Source: Caprella mutica (lineage: Eukaryota; Arthropoda; Malacostraca; Amphipoda; Caprellidae). From it: a stretch of DNA of 64,000 nt. The notes beneath the pieces were generated by a model. That model was not told where the DNA came from. It was given only the letters and a program-made list of their open reading frames with translations, and made no database searches. Location of the stretch: positions 1 through 64,000 of the forward strand of contig CANNZV010002302.1 of assembly GCA_947561585.1 (NCBI GenBank), given 5' to 3'. Position 1 is the first letter of the stretch. Every line of letters starts with the position of its first letter. The translations under genes were made by a program, and so were the position numbers. Below are positions 1 through 9,338 of this stretch, piece after piece.

Positions 1-432
1 AGGGATTCAAGACGTGGGACCCACGTGGGACAGAGTGCGGATGTCCCTCGCTATAGAGGGAAGAGGGAAATAAGACGTGGGACCCACGTGGGACAGAGTG
101 AGTATTCAAGACGTGGGACAGAGTGGGAATATCCCCCTCTGCAAGACGTGGGACAGAGTGTGGATGTCCCCCTCTGCAAGACGTGGGACAGAGTGCGGAT
201 GTCCCCCTCTGCAAGACGTGGGACAGAGTGCGGATGTCCCCCTCTGCAAGACGTGGGACAGAGTGCGGATGTCCCCCTCTGCAAGACGTGGGACAGAGTG
301 TGGATGTCCCCCTCTGCAAGACGTGGGACAGAGTGTGGATGTCCCCCTCTGCAAGACGTGGGACAGAGTGCGGATGTCCCCCTCTGCAAGACGTGGGACA
401 GAGTGTGGATGTCCCCCTCTGCAAGGGGGACA
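1..432. repeat. 35-bp minisatellite (GTGGGACAGAGTG unit)
   Basis: About nine tandem copies of a 35-bp unit (core GCAAGACGTGGGACAGAGTG followed by YGGATGTCCCCCTCT) run from about 140 to 430. Degenerate variants precede them at 1-140. The only variable position that recurs is a C/T at one site, so copies are very young or homogenised. The unit length is not a multiple of three and has no stops, so all frames appear open; this is an artefact, not coding. The array may continue beyond the left edge. Confidence 0.95.
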
Positions 433-637
433 TATTTCTCTTTTGGCTTAAACTACTTCGGTTAATTGGGGTATATAAATATATATAAGAAATAAAAAAA
501 GATCATACTAATTATTATTGCAATTTCTAACCATATTGCATAATAGTGTATATGTACATTTGGCTGTATATCATTTATTTTAATATTACATATTGTTATA
601 TACAAATTAAATGGGAAGAAATGGAGAAAGAATTGTA

Positions 638-720
638 GTGGTCATCTCGGGAATCGAACTCAGGACTCTAGAGTGATGTACTAATGAAGCCTGCGTCTCT
701 ACCTCTCAGCCATCCTGGAC
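638..720 (-). other. tRNA-like remnant (possible SINE head)
   Basis: Read on the minus strand there is an A-box-like TGGCTGAGAGG and, about 45 nt later, a B-box-like GAGTTCGATTCCC, the spacing expected of a tRNA or tRNA-derived SINE promoter. I could not fold a convincing acceptor or anticodon stem, so a functional tRNA is unlikely. It may be a tRNA pseudogene or the head of a SINE. Confidence 0.45.
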
Positions 721-1490
721 ATGGTAGAAGTAGTATTAAAATGATCTTTATCCAACTTGATTACTTGCGTGCTTCTTAAAATTATTTTAAATAAATATAA
801 TTTAATATTCTACATTTTGGTATCTTTTATTTTTTAATGTAAATGATAAGAATGTGTATAAAGTTATTTATTAATATTTGTAATCAAAATGTTAATTAAT
901 GTTATTAACTACCTAATTACCTTTAACTGTTAATTAATATTACCTATAGTTACCTTCTGGTGATATCACTACCTTATATCTATCTAGTTACTTACTAGAG
1001 TTTATTTATAACTACCTAGTAACCTACAAGTGATAACCACCAATCTGTACCTACTGGTGGTTATCACTACTTGCCTATTACGTAGTATTTATCAGTACCT
1101 ACTTAGTTACCTACATTACTGTTTGTCAATACCTACCTAATTACCTACTGGTGTTTAACATTGCCTACCTAGTGGCCTACAACTGTATATAAAAACCAAT
1201 ATAGGTCCTAGTTAAATACTAGTATTCATTAATTAATACCTACCTAGTTACCTACAACTGTTTGTCAATGCCTACCTAGTTATCTACTAGTGTTTATCAA
1301 TGCTTATCTAGTTACCTATAACTGTTTGACAATACCTACCTAGATACCTACCAGTACCAATACCTACCTACCTAGTATACCTACTAGGTAGTGTTCATCA
1401 ATCCGTACCTACTTACCTACTACCTAGTATTATTCATCAATGCCTACCTAGATAGTAGATACCTACATCTGTTTATGAATACCTACCTAG
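721..1490. repeat. AT-rich tract with degenerate CCTACCTAG repeats
   Basis: No gene seen. From about 945 the DNA is dominated by variants of TACCTACCTAGTTACCTAC separated by CAATGCCTA or GTTTATCAAT, at a loose period of 55 to 70 bp. It looks like an old, diverged tandem repeat rich in CTAG and CCTA words. Confidence 0.6.
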
Positions 1491-1557
1491 TTATGATACG
1501 TAAATAAAGCTTGAGATAGATATACCTTTTTGGTATAACTTTTTCCCGCGTAAAACA

Positions 1558-2295
1558 GACAAGGGACAGAGAGGGACATCCCGCGTGGGACAGACGTGGG
1601 ACAGAGAGGGATATCCCGCGTGGGACAGAGAGGGACATCCCACGTGGGACAGAGAGGGACATCCCGCGTGGGACAGAGAGGGACATCCCGCGTGGGACAG
1701 ACGTGGGACAGAGAGGGACATCCCGCGTACTTTTTCCCGCGTAAAACAGACGAGGGACAGAGAGGGACATCCCGCGTGGGACAGACGTGGGACAGAGAGG
1801 GACATCCCGCGTGGGACAGAGAGGGACATCCCACGTGGGACAGACGTGGGACAGAGAGGGATATCCCGCGTGGGACAGAGAGGGACATCCCACGTGGGAC
1901 AGACGTGGGACAGAGAGGGACATCCCGCGTGGGACAGAGAGGGATATCCCACGTGGGACAGACGTGGGACAGAGAGGGACATCCCGCGTGGGACATCCTG
2001 CGTGGGACAGAGAGGGACATCCCACGTGGGACAGACGTGGGACAGAGAGGGACATCCCGCGTGGGACAGAGAGGGACATCCCGCGTGGGAAAGACGTGGG
2101 ATGTGAGTGGGATTTAAGACGTGGGACAGACGAGGGACATCCCGCTTGTGTAAGACGTGGGACGTGAGTGGGATTTCAGACGTTGGAAAGACGTGGGAAT
2201 TCAGACGTCTGCAGACGTCTGAAATCCCCTGTCCCTCTCTGTCCCTCGCTAGCGTGGGATGTCCCCCTCTGTCCCACGCGGGACAGAGAGGATAT
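1558..2295. repeat. Composite GGGACA minisatellite
   Basis: Tandem array of a 24-bp module (GGGACAGAGAGGGACATCCC plus CGCG or CACG) interrupted irregularly by an 11-bp module CGTGGGACAGA, with decayed edges to about 2295. Every module is partly self-complementary (GGGAC/GTCCC, CGCGTGGGA/TCCCACGTG). The vocabulary is the same as that of the array at 1-432. The segment TTTTTCCCGCGTAAAACAGAC occurs both just before the array (about 1540) and inside it (about 1731), marking an internal duplication. Confidence 0.93.
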
Positions 2296-3846
2296 GGTTA
2301 GCTGGGAATAAATAGATACCTACTTGGATTTCTATAATTATTGTGTTACATTGAACAAACAGACATTAATTATGCTCTATGAAATATTTTAAATAGTAGA
2401 GTACTAAGTTCCAAGTTATTGGTTGGTTCTACAATTTCGGACACGTCAGAAAAGAAAATATTATAATTATCATTTAACTTCTATTCTAATTGGTATCATG
2501 GATACCGATTGAAAATAAAAGTTAAATACAGTTAATACAACGGGACATGTTGAATTTCTGAACCAATTGCTTCGAATAACCTTGATGCCTGAAATAATCA
2601 CGAAAAACTTGTCTCCGTTTTCTATGTCTACGAACGGTAATCATTTCGAGATATATCTCAAAATAATTACCGCTTTAAATAAAGCTTAGGCCTGAGTGTA
2701 TATATATATATTTTTCGTTTTAAATGCATCCAGATTGGCAGAGTGGTGGCGATCCAGATTCCAGAACAGCATGGCCCAGGTTCGATACCCAGATACATCA
2801 CTTCATTCCCCCCATTTATTTGTATGTATAACAATAATAAAATTGATATGCCCCCAAATGAAAATTGCAATATATGTTACAAAGTAGATGTGGGTAAGAA
2901 ATACAACTCGATATTTTAATTTTCTTCGGAAAATGTATCTTCAATATACAGTAGATATATATTTGACATCGAATTTGCTGTCTATTTCGTTACTAAAACA
3001 CTTTCGTTTCTATGCGTCATTTAGAAAGAGTAATTGATACAGTATAATGGTATCAACAATCCATCGAAACAGTTTCCAAATATCTTCAAATTAGATACGA
3101 TTTTTTGTATCGCATTTGGTGTCTATTCCATTACTAAAACGCTTTCCTTTATATCTCTTTTTTTATTTATTTGAGTGTTGCATCGCTAATCTAAAAATGT
3201 ATCTAAACGATGAAGAGGGATCGATTTGTTTCTTTTTTCTACATCGGAAGTGTAGAGCACGTGGTATCGTTTAGAAATATAGTTGACACGACTATGTTTG
3301 CTGGGGTGTTTAGAAACAGCGATCTCAATAAATTTCTGGTGAGTAACTTATTTCATGTGAAAATATCCACTAGTGTTTAAAGCTTACCATATCCATAACA
3401 AAGGCAGCAACTATCCTTCACAAAATGTTGGTAATGTGGGAAGGTATTGACATGGACATCGTCGTAGCTGCTGAGGAAGGCAATTCGATTCATCATACAA
3501 ACACTAGCTGAACAGTGAGGAACAGTTTTCGAAACTCCACCAATAATCGTAATATTCTCAGAGATTACTTTGTATCACTTGAAGGAAGTGTACCGTGGCA
3601 ATCATTCATCTGACCATGTAGCCGTTATTATACATTGGTCTGTGACTGAGGTGGCAAACTCGCGCCGGCTGAAGCGTGAATATTACATCAATGCGAACTA
3701 CCCGCTTTCAATCTTCCGCAAGCGCAGCAATCTTGATCACGCTTGCTCTAGCCTTCTTTTGGTCTGGCCACCCCTATGGAATTACATGTATTTAATATCC
3801 AGCGCACGCTCGCGCCGTCTTTCTCGCTTTCTGTCTGGCCGCACCC
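2296..3846. other. Non-coding flank, no gene recognised
   Basis: Mostly AT-rich unique sequence. A GC-richer patch at about 3640-3845 contains two imperfect direct repeats ending in TGGTCTGGCCACCCCTA and TCTGGCCGCACCCTTAG. The short reading frames here have no recognisable similarity and no convincing splice context. Confidence 0.5.
2725..2800 (+). other. tRNA-like remnant (possible SINE head)
   Basis: Contains an A-box-like TTGGCAGAGTGGT and a B-box-like GGTTCGATACC about 40 nt downstream. Acceptor-stem ends do not pair well, so I read it as tRNA-derived and not as a working tRNA. It differs in sequence from the remnant at 638-720. Confidence 0.45.
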
Positions 3847-3912
3847 TTAGTTCTCTATAATATTATGTAATAAACTCACTTTTTTCCCCGGAGCCTGGAG
3901 AGGACCTTTAAT
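3847..3912 (-). mobile_element. Terminal fragment of the AAGGTCC inverted-repeat element
   Basis: The reverse complement begins ATTAAAGGTCCTCTCCAGGC and continues into the ATGAGTTTATAACATAATAT block that opens the copies at 22027, 23847 and 63094. Only the first 60 to 65 bp is present; the interior is unrelated. Confidence 0.75.
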
Positions 3913-4889
3913 GTCCATAGACCTTTCAACTCTACTCACCTGTCCACCCATTTTGTTAGAAATAACAGGTGACTAATTACCTCATTATATTTGTTTCCAT
4001 ATATTAGGTTTTTCTACCCATAGATATATTTTGTCTAGATAGATATATTTTTGTTATTATATAGCAAAGCGGCTGGGTCTGAGCGGCAAAAGGTGACGGA
4101 AGGGATAGGTTGGAAGGTTTCTGGTAAGATTAGTGGTTCGAAAGATGAAGTAGGGAAAGAGTCAAAAGAGGAAGAGTTAGGTAAGGTATGGGAAAACAAA
4201 GATAAGGAACTCTGTGAGGGATGTTTAAGTAGGGTAGATACTGGGCAGATGGGATTGGAATGTGGTGGATGTAGCAGATGGTATCATGCCAAATGTGAAA
4301 ATGTTTCTAAGAAAGATTATGAAATGATTTGTAAGGTTGAGCATAAGGTAAATTGGCACTGTGGCAAGTGTGGAGATATTCTGCCTATGGTAATAAAAGA
4401 AAACAAGAGACTCCAAAAGGAACTAAGTGAAGTAAAGCAGGAGATATGTGAAATGAAAGAGAAGTTGCAAGATGTCGAAATGGGTATAAAAGCTAAGGTG
4501 GAAAAGTGTATAGAAGAAATAGAAGATACCAGGAAAGAGCAAGCAAGACTGAAGGAGGAAATGGAAATAGAGGTGAGTCAAAATCTTGGTAAGTTGAGTA
4601 AAAAGATAGAAGAGAGTAGCTGGCAAACTAGGAAGGAGATTGATGGGAAATTAGAAACCAAAGTTAGGGAAATTAAACAGGATAAGAGTGGAAGTGAGGA
4701 TAGTAAGAGGGGTATAGCCAGTCTAAGGGAAGAGTAAGAGATAATTAAGGAAGGGTATAGTAAAGGCCCAGTAGATGCTGGAGGAGATAGCAGAATGGTT
4801 AGAGACATGCAGGAGCAAGTAGAGCAACTAGAGAAGGATAGGAGGAAGAAAAATGTTATGATATTTAATTTGAAAGAATCTGGGAAAAC

Positions 4890-5032
4890 CCAGTCTGCAG
4901 AAACTGGTAAAGCACTAAAGTGTTCGTAGAGATCTCTTATTCTGTTCGTAGCAAAATCAATGTAAATATAGGGATTCATTCAAAATTGTTCGGAGAGAAT
5001 ATCCCAAATATCTCACATATTCTGCAGACTGG
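4890..5032. mobile_element. CCAGTCTG-ended MITE inside LINE ORF1
   Basis: Ends are the 13-bp perfect inverted repeat CCAGTCTGCAGAA. It is flanked by the perfect 8-bp direct repeat GGGAAAAC (4882-4889 and 5033-5040). An 8-bp duplication is typical of hAT (and also P) transposases. The interior is non-coding and near-identical to the copy at 27026-27160. The insertion is younger than the LINE. Confidence 0.95.
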
Positions 5033-5485
5033 GGGAAAACTGACCCAATTGGAAGATATGCAGACGATGAGAGAATGTGCAAGGAATTGTTCGGAAAGTT
5101 GAGTATGGAGGATGTAGGTATAGAAACTGTGGTTAGACTGGGTAAAGCAGCACCTAATAGAGCTAGGCCACTTCTCATTAAATTGAACCAGTTTAGGGAC
5201 ATTAGGATAATAATGCAGGCAAAGAGTAGGTTAAAGCAAGTAGATGGATTTGGTAATGTCTATATTGAAAGGGATTTAACTGTGGTAGAGAGGGAGCAAA
5301 ATAAGAAGTTGAGAAGTGAATTATACGAAAAGCGGGATGAAGGGAAAGGATGGTTCATTATTAGAGGGAGAAAGGTTGTAGAGGTAGAGGGATCAATGGG
5401 AGAGATGTGTAGAAGTGAAGGTAGGTTTGGTCATGCAGGTAGGGGAGTGGGACAGAGGTGGAGAGGTCAGGGAGGTGGACTTAGT

Positions 5486-5562
5486 CAGTCGCAGAGAGGT
5501 GGTCAGTCGCAGAGAGGTGGTCAGTCGCAGAGAGGTGGTCAGTCGCAGAGAGGTGGACCTGG
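5486..5562 (+). repeat. 18-bp tandem repeat coding SQRGGQ
   Basis: Four copies of CAGTCGCAGAGAGGTGGT keep frame within ORF1 and encode repeated Ser-Gln-Arg-Gly-Gly-Gln. RGG-type repeats commonly bind RNA; here that is inference. The copies are nearly identical and could vary in number between element copies. Confidence 0.85.
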
Positions 5563-5693
5563 TCAGTTGCAACAGACTACCAGTGGAGTGGTGGGAGAGA
5601 CCAACCAGCAGAGCAGTGGAGATGTCTCACAGAGGGCTCAGGAGGGTGCTGCTATCAACTGAAGTCTGAAGGCAGCCAGAGGGAAAGAAAACT

Positions 5694-8600
5694 GTGAGTA
5701 ATAAAAATAAAGGTGTGAATGATATGGTGAGTGTGTTTTTGTTGAATGTGCAGGGGCTTACAGTGCATAAATGGAATGAATGGCAAGAGATGGTTGAGAG
5801 GATGAATAGTAAGATAAAGATTTCAATGTTTACTGAAACGCAGCATAAGGTAGAGAGAGTGTTTTTTGGTGAGGATTATAAGTATGAGGTTGGTATGAGG
5901 AATGAGCAAGATAAGAAGGGTGGTGGACTTATGATAGGATCGAGTGATGAAGTTAGTATTGTTAGGGTAGAGAGTGGTAATCCAGATGTTTTGTGTGTAG
6001 ATATTGAAATGAGAAAGAAGAAGATGAGAGTGATACTCACTTACTGGGATGTTAGAGATAATGATAGGAATGAGAGGATAATTGTGTGTATTAGGGGTAT
6101 TGTGGAAGAGTATGAAGGGAAGTTAATGGTTCTGGGTGATATGAATGCACATATAGGTTTTTTAGGTCAGCAAGAATTAAATAGGAATGGAGAGAAGTTA
6201 TTAAATTTGATGGATGAATGTAGACTTGTTATGTTAAATTTGGATGAGGCATGTAGAGGTGAGATTACTAGAGAAGAGGGTATGCATAAGAGTGTGATTG
6301 ATTTTGTTTTGGTGAATGGATTTTTGTATGAGGATTTTGTGAAGATGGATATAGATGAAAGGAAGGAATTATTTGATTTGTCAGATCATTGCATGATTAG
6401 AATTGATTTTAAAATTGGTATGAAGTGTAGTGAAGAGGTGATGCAGAAAAATATAGAGTACTATAGAGTGAAGGATGATATGAAAGAGAGATTTTTGCAA
6501 TGGATGGAAGATAGACTAACAAGAGTGAATGTGGGTGAACAGGACTGTGTGTTTCATGAGGCTGTGACTGAAGTGTGTGAGGAACTGTTGAAGAGAACCA
6601 GAGTGATTAGAGGTAATTTGAATGTGAATGAATGGGAGAGTGTGTGGATGAATGAGGAGATAAGAAGAGAAGTAGGTGTGCGTAAGCAGTTGAACAGAGT
6701 TAGAAGGAATCTACAGGAAGGTGCAGAAAGGAATGAGGCATGGGTAAGGTATAGGGAGCAAAAGAGGAAAGTTGCAGATATGGTGAGAGAGAGTATAAGA
6801 GAGTATGAAAGAAACAAGACGGATGAGATAAGAGGCAATAGAGACTCAGGTAGGAAAATGTGGCACAACATTAGTGTACTGAGAGGAGTGAGAAAGAATG
6901 GTGTTGTGAAAGTTTATGAAAGTGGGAATGAGATGAATGCGGAGGATTTGAAGAATAAGATGTGTAATTTTTGGAAACAAATTTACCAGATGCATGATAA
7001 TGATGTGATAGAGGTATGGAATGACAGGACTAGAGAACAGTATGTGCAGGGTGACTATAGAGATGAAGATAGGGTGAATGTGGTGTATGAGAATGTTTTG
7101 GAGCATGGTAGAGGAGTGTTTAGAGTGGTAGATATTAGAGTGGATGTGCCTCTGAATCTTATAGAGCATTATAGTATGACAAGAGGAAGAGTGGAAGATG
7201 TAATTAGGAGAAGGATGGATGAGGTTGTGGTGAGCAGTGTGGATGTCAGGAAAGCGTTAAAGAGAATGAAAGTTGGAAAGCAACCTGGAATAGATGGTAT
7301 TAAACCAGAAGTGTATAAGTGGATGATAGAGAGTGAAAAATGTATGGATGAAATGTGTAGATAATTTAACAGTGTGTTGGATAGTGGTGTGCCTGTGAAT
7401 GAATGGAGTGTGTCAAAGACTTGTATGATTCCGAAAGTAAATAAACCTAGTGTGAAAGATTTGAGACCAATTGCCTTGTTGAATGTTGAGTATAAGATTT
7501 TTATGAGTGTAATGAAAGAGAAGTTGATTGAGCATGTGAGAGTGAATGGGCTGATGAATGAGTTGCAGATTGGTTTTACGAGTGGGAGAAGGATAGAAGA
7601 TAATTTATTTATGCTGAGTTATGTGATAGAGTCATGTAGGAGGGACAAGAAGGAATTGATTGCTGTGTTTGTGGATTTTGCTAAGGCGTTTGATAGTATT
7701 AGGAGAGGAAGTCTGATTGAATGTATGAAAAGGTGTAAGTGTGATCCCAGAATGATTGATGTATTTGCGAGAGTGTATGAGAATGATAGTACTGAGTTTA
7801 GTGTGAATGGAGAGAAAATGGGAAGAATGAATGTGTGGAATGGTATTAGGCAGGGGTGTACTTGCTCACCCCAGTTATTTATAATGGCAGTGAATGAGAT
7901 AATTAGTGGTTTGCAAAGGAGTGGTTTAGGTTTTAAGAACGAGTGTGTGTATGTGCCAGCTTTGTTCTTTGCGGATGATGGTGTGATTTTTGGGAACAGT
8001 GTGAGAGAGGTTGAAAGAATGATTGATGTGCTTGTAAGTAAGACTGCAGAGATAGGAATGACTGTGAACAAGAGTAAATGTAATGTGCTTGTGTTTAATA
8101 GGAAGATGGATGTTAGAAGTATAAGAGGAATGGATGTAGTGAAGGATGTGAAATATTTAGGAGTGAGAGTGTCAAGTGGGAAGGATGTTTTTAAAGTGCA
8201 CAGGGAGAACGTTATGATGAAAGCTAGAAGGATGAGTAACATGACGTACTCTGTTATACACAAGTCGTGTAACAGAGTACTGATTGGGAAGACGTATTGG
8301 AAGAGTGTAGTAATGCCGAGTTTGTTGTATGGAAGTAGTGTGTTTTGTTGGAATGTGAGTGATATTGAGAGACTGCAAAAATGTGAGAATGCTGTATGGA
8401 GGTGTGTGTTGGGGGCCCCATCATATGCACCTCTGGTAACTCTCCAGGGTGAGGTGGGGTCTTCAAGTATGAGAGCAAGAGATATGAAGGCAAAGTTGAA
8501 TTATGAGAAGCATGTGAGGAATGGTGAGAATGACTTGTTGAAAATGATGTATGAGGATATGTGTGAATGGACCAAGTGTAAATGGTTAGAGACTGTGAAA

Positions 8601-9077
8601 GTGTATAGAGAGAGAGTGGGAGTGCGAGTGAATGAATTGGATGATATGAGTAATGAATGTATAAAGAGAAAGGTGTATGCATGGGAAAGTGATAGGTGGA
8701 ATGAGGAGAGAATGCAAAAAAGTACAATTAGTTTGTATAATGAATGTAAGAGTGAGATCAGAGATGAAGGATTGTATGAGAATGACTGGGGATCTGTTTT
8801 GCTGTATAGATGTAGGAGTAATAGTCTGAGGCTGAAGTGGTGAGAAAGATATGTGAATGGGAATGTTGATTGTGTTGCATGTGACTTTGGAGTGGTAGAG
8901 AGTTTGGAGCACTTTTTGTGTGTGTGTGAATGGTATGAGTGTGTGAGAAGAGAATTTGGAATGAGTGGTGTTAGTGTGAAAGATCAGTTGTTTGGAAGTG
9001 GTTTAGTGTTGGCAAGGAAGTGTAGAAGATACCTGGAGTGTATGTGGAGAAGAAGAAATTTGAGAATGGATGAATGA
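5694..9077 (+). pseudogene. LINE ORF2, APE endonuclease and reverse transcriptase, two stops
   Basis: This protein nicks target DNA and primes reverse transcription from the nick. One reading frame holds the whole protein but is cut by stops at 7362-7364 and 8841-8843. Endonuclease motifs are present: LNVQGL, the Glu in FTETQ, GDMNAHIG, DFVLVN and SDH, at about 5733-6400. Reverse transcriptase motifs follow: LRPIALLNVEYKIF (about 7461), FVDFAKAFDS (about 7668), GIRQGCTCSPQ (about 7840) and the catalytic box FFADD (about 7967), where Phe replaces the usual Tyr. The C-terminus has a C-x2-C...H-x3-C knuckle (about 8875-8935). The frame opens upstream of the first ATG at 5724. Apart from the two stops the frame is intact, suggesting fairly recent death. 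Confidence 0.95.
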
Positions 9078-9160
9078 ATGTGTAAATATTGTATATATTG
9101 TAAATAATGAGTTTTGATTTTTTGATTTTAGAGTCTTTTTAATAAAGATATTTTAATGGA

Positions 9161-9338
9161 AACTTAGTGCTGATATTAAAGCGATACTGGGGGACCAACA
9201 ACCTGTAACCTGTGTCTATTGCCTTTTCATAATTTCATTTTCGATTATTTAACTGTGCCATTTGCAGTTTGCTCTCCATTCTCTGCTTCGATCTTCTCTG
9301 CTGTTCTATTAGCTTGTTATTACACAGTATTTAGCATC
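9161..9338 (+). promoter_or_regulatory. Candidate 5' UTR/promoter of the Rab27 gene
   Basis: A pyrimidine-rich stretch lies between the LINE 3' end and the proposed start codon at 9339. No TATA box or clear initiator was identified. If exon 1 is right, the promoter must lie here or within the LINE 3' end. Confidence 0.35.

Larger units (their letters stand above)
4051..5662 (+). pseudogene. LINE ORF1, PHD-finger coiled-coil protein, broken
   Basis: In retrotransposons of this type ORF1 binds the element RNA. Visible in order: a C4HC3 PHD-like finger (LCEGC, LECGGC, YHAKC, WHCGKC) encoded at about 4207-4380; a Lys/Glu-rich coiled coil to about 4735; a segment NVMIFNLKES near 4853-4882; and a C-terminal run of SQRGGQ units. 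There are two breaks. A TAA at 4735-4737 lies in frame with flanking coding sequence on both sides. A 143-bp MITE plus its 8-bp duplication (4890-5040) shifts the frame by one; the two halves (before 4889 and after 5033) are in register only if those 151 bp are discounted. No ATG opens the frame before the finger, so the true start is unclear. ORF2 follows 31 nt later. Confidence 0.88.
4030..9160 (+). mobile_element. Non-LTR retrotransposon (two-ORF LINE), inactivated
   Basis: A nearly full-length LINE. ORF1 carries a PHD-type zinc finger, a long coiled coil and a basic glutamine/glycine tail. ORF2 carries an APE-type endonuclease, a reverse transcriptase and a C-terminal Cys/His knuckle. The 3' end has AATAAAG near 9140 and no long poly(A). 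Codon and base use (rich in GTG, GAG, ATG; purine-rich coding strand) differ sharply from the host exons. The PHD ORF1 plus APE/RT layout is known from CR1/L2/jockey-type LINEs, but I cannot place the clade. It lies directly upstream of the Rab27 first exon in the same orientation. Exact ends and target duplication were not resolved. Confidence 0.93.

Noticed and set aside
25..488. Overlapping open frames of up to 146 codons on both strands
   Set aside because: They are the three frames of a stop-free 35-bp minisatellite; repeated peptide with no other support.
638..720. Functional tRNA gene
   Set aside because: Boxes A and B are present but acceptor and anticodon stems do not pair convincingly.
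1483..2167. Open frames up to 198 codons on both strands
   Set aside because: Products of the GGGACA tandem array; same peptide words in every frame.
5075..5662. Independent gene after the MITE
   Set aside because: It is the second half of LINE ORF1; the frame shift equals the 151 bp added by the MITE and its duplication.
6554..8912. Long minus-strand frames across the LINE
   Set aside because: Antisense shadows of ORF2 created by its purine-rich coding strand.
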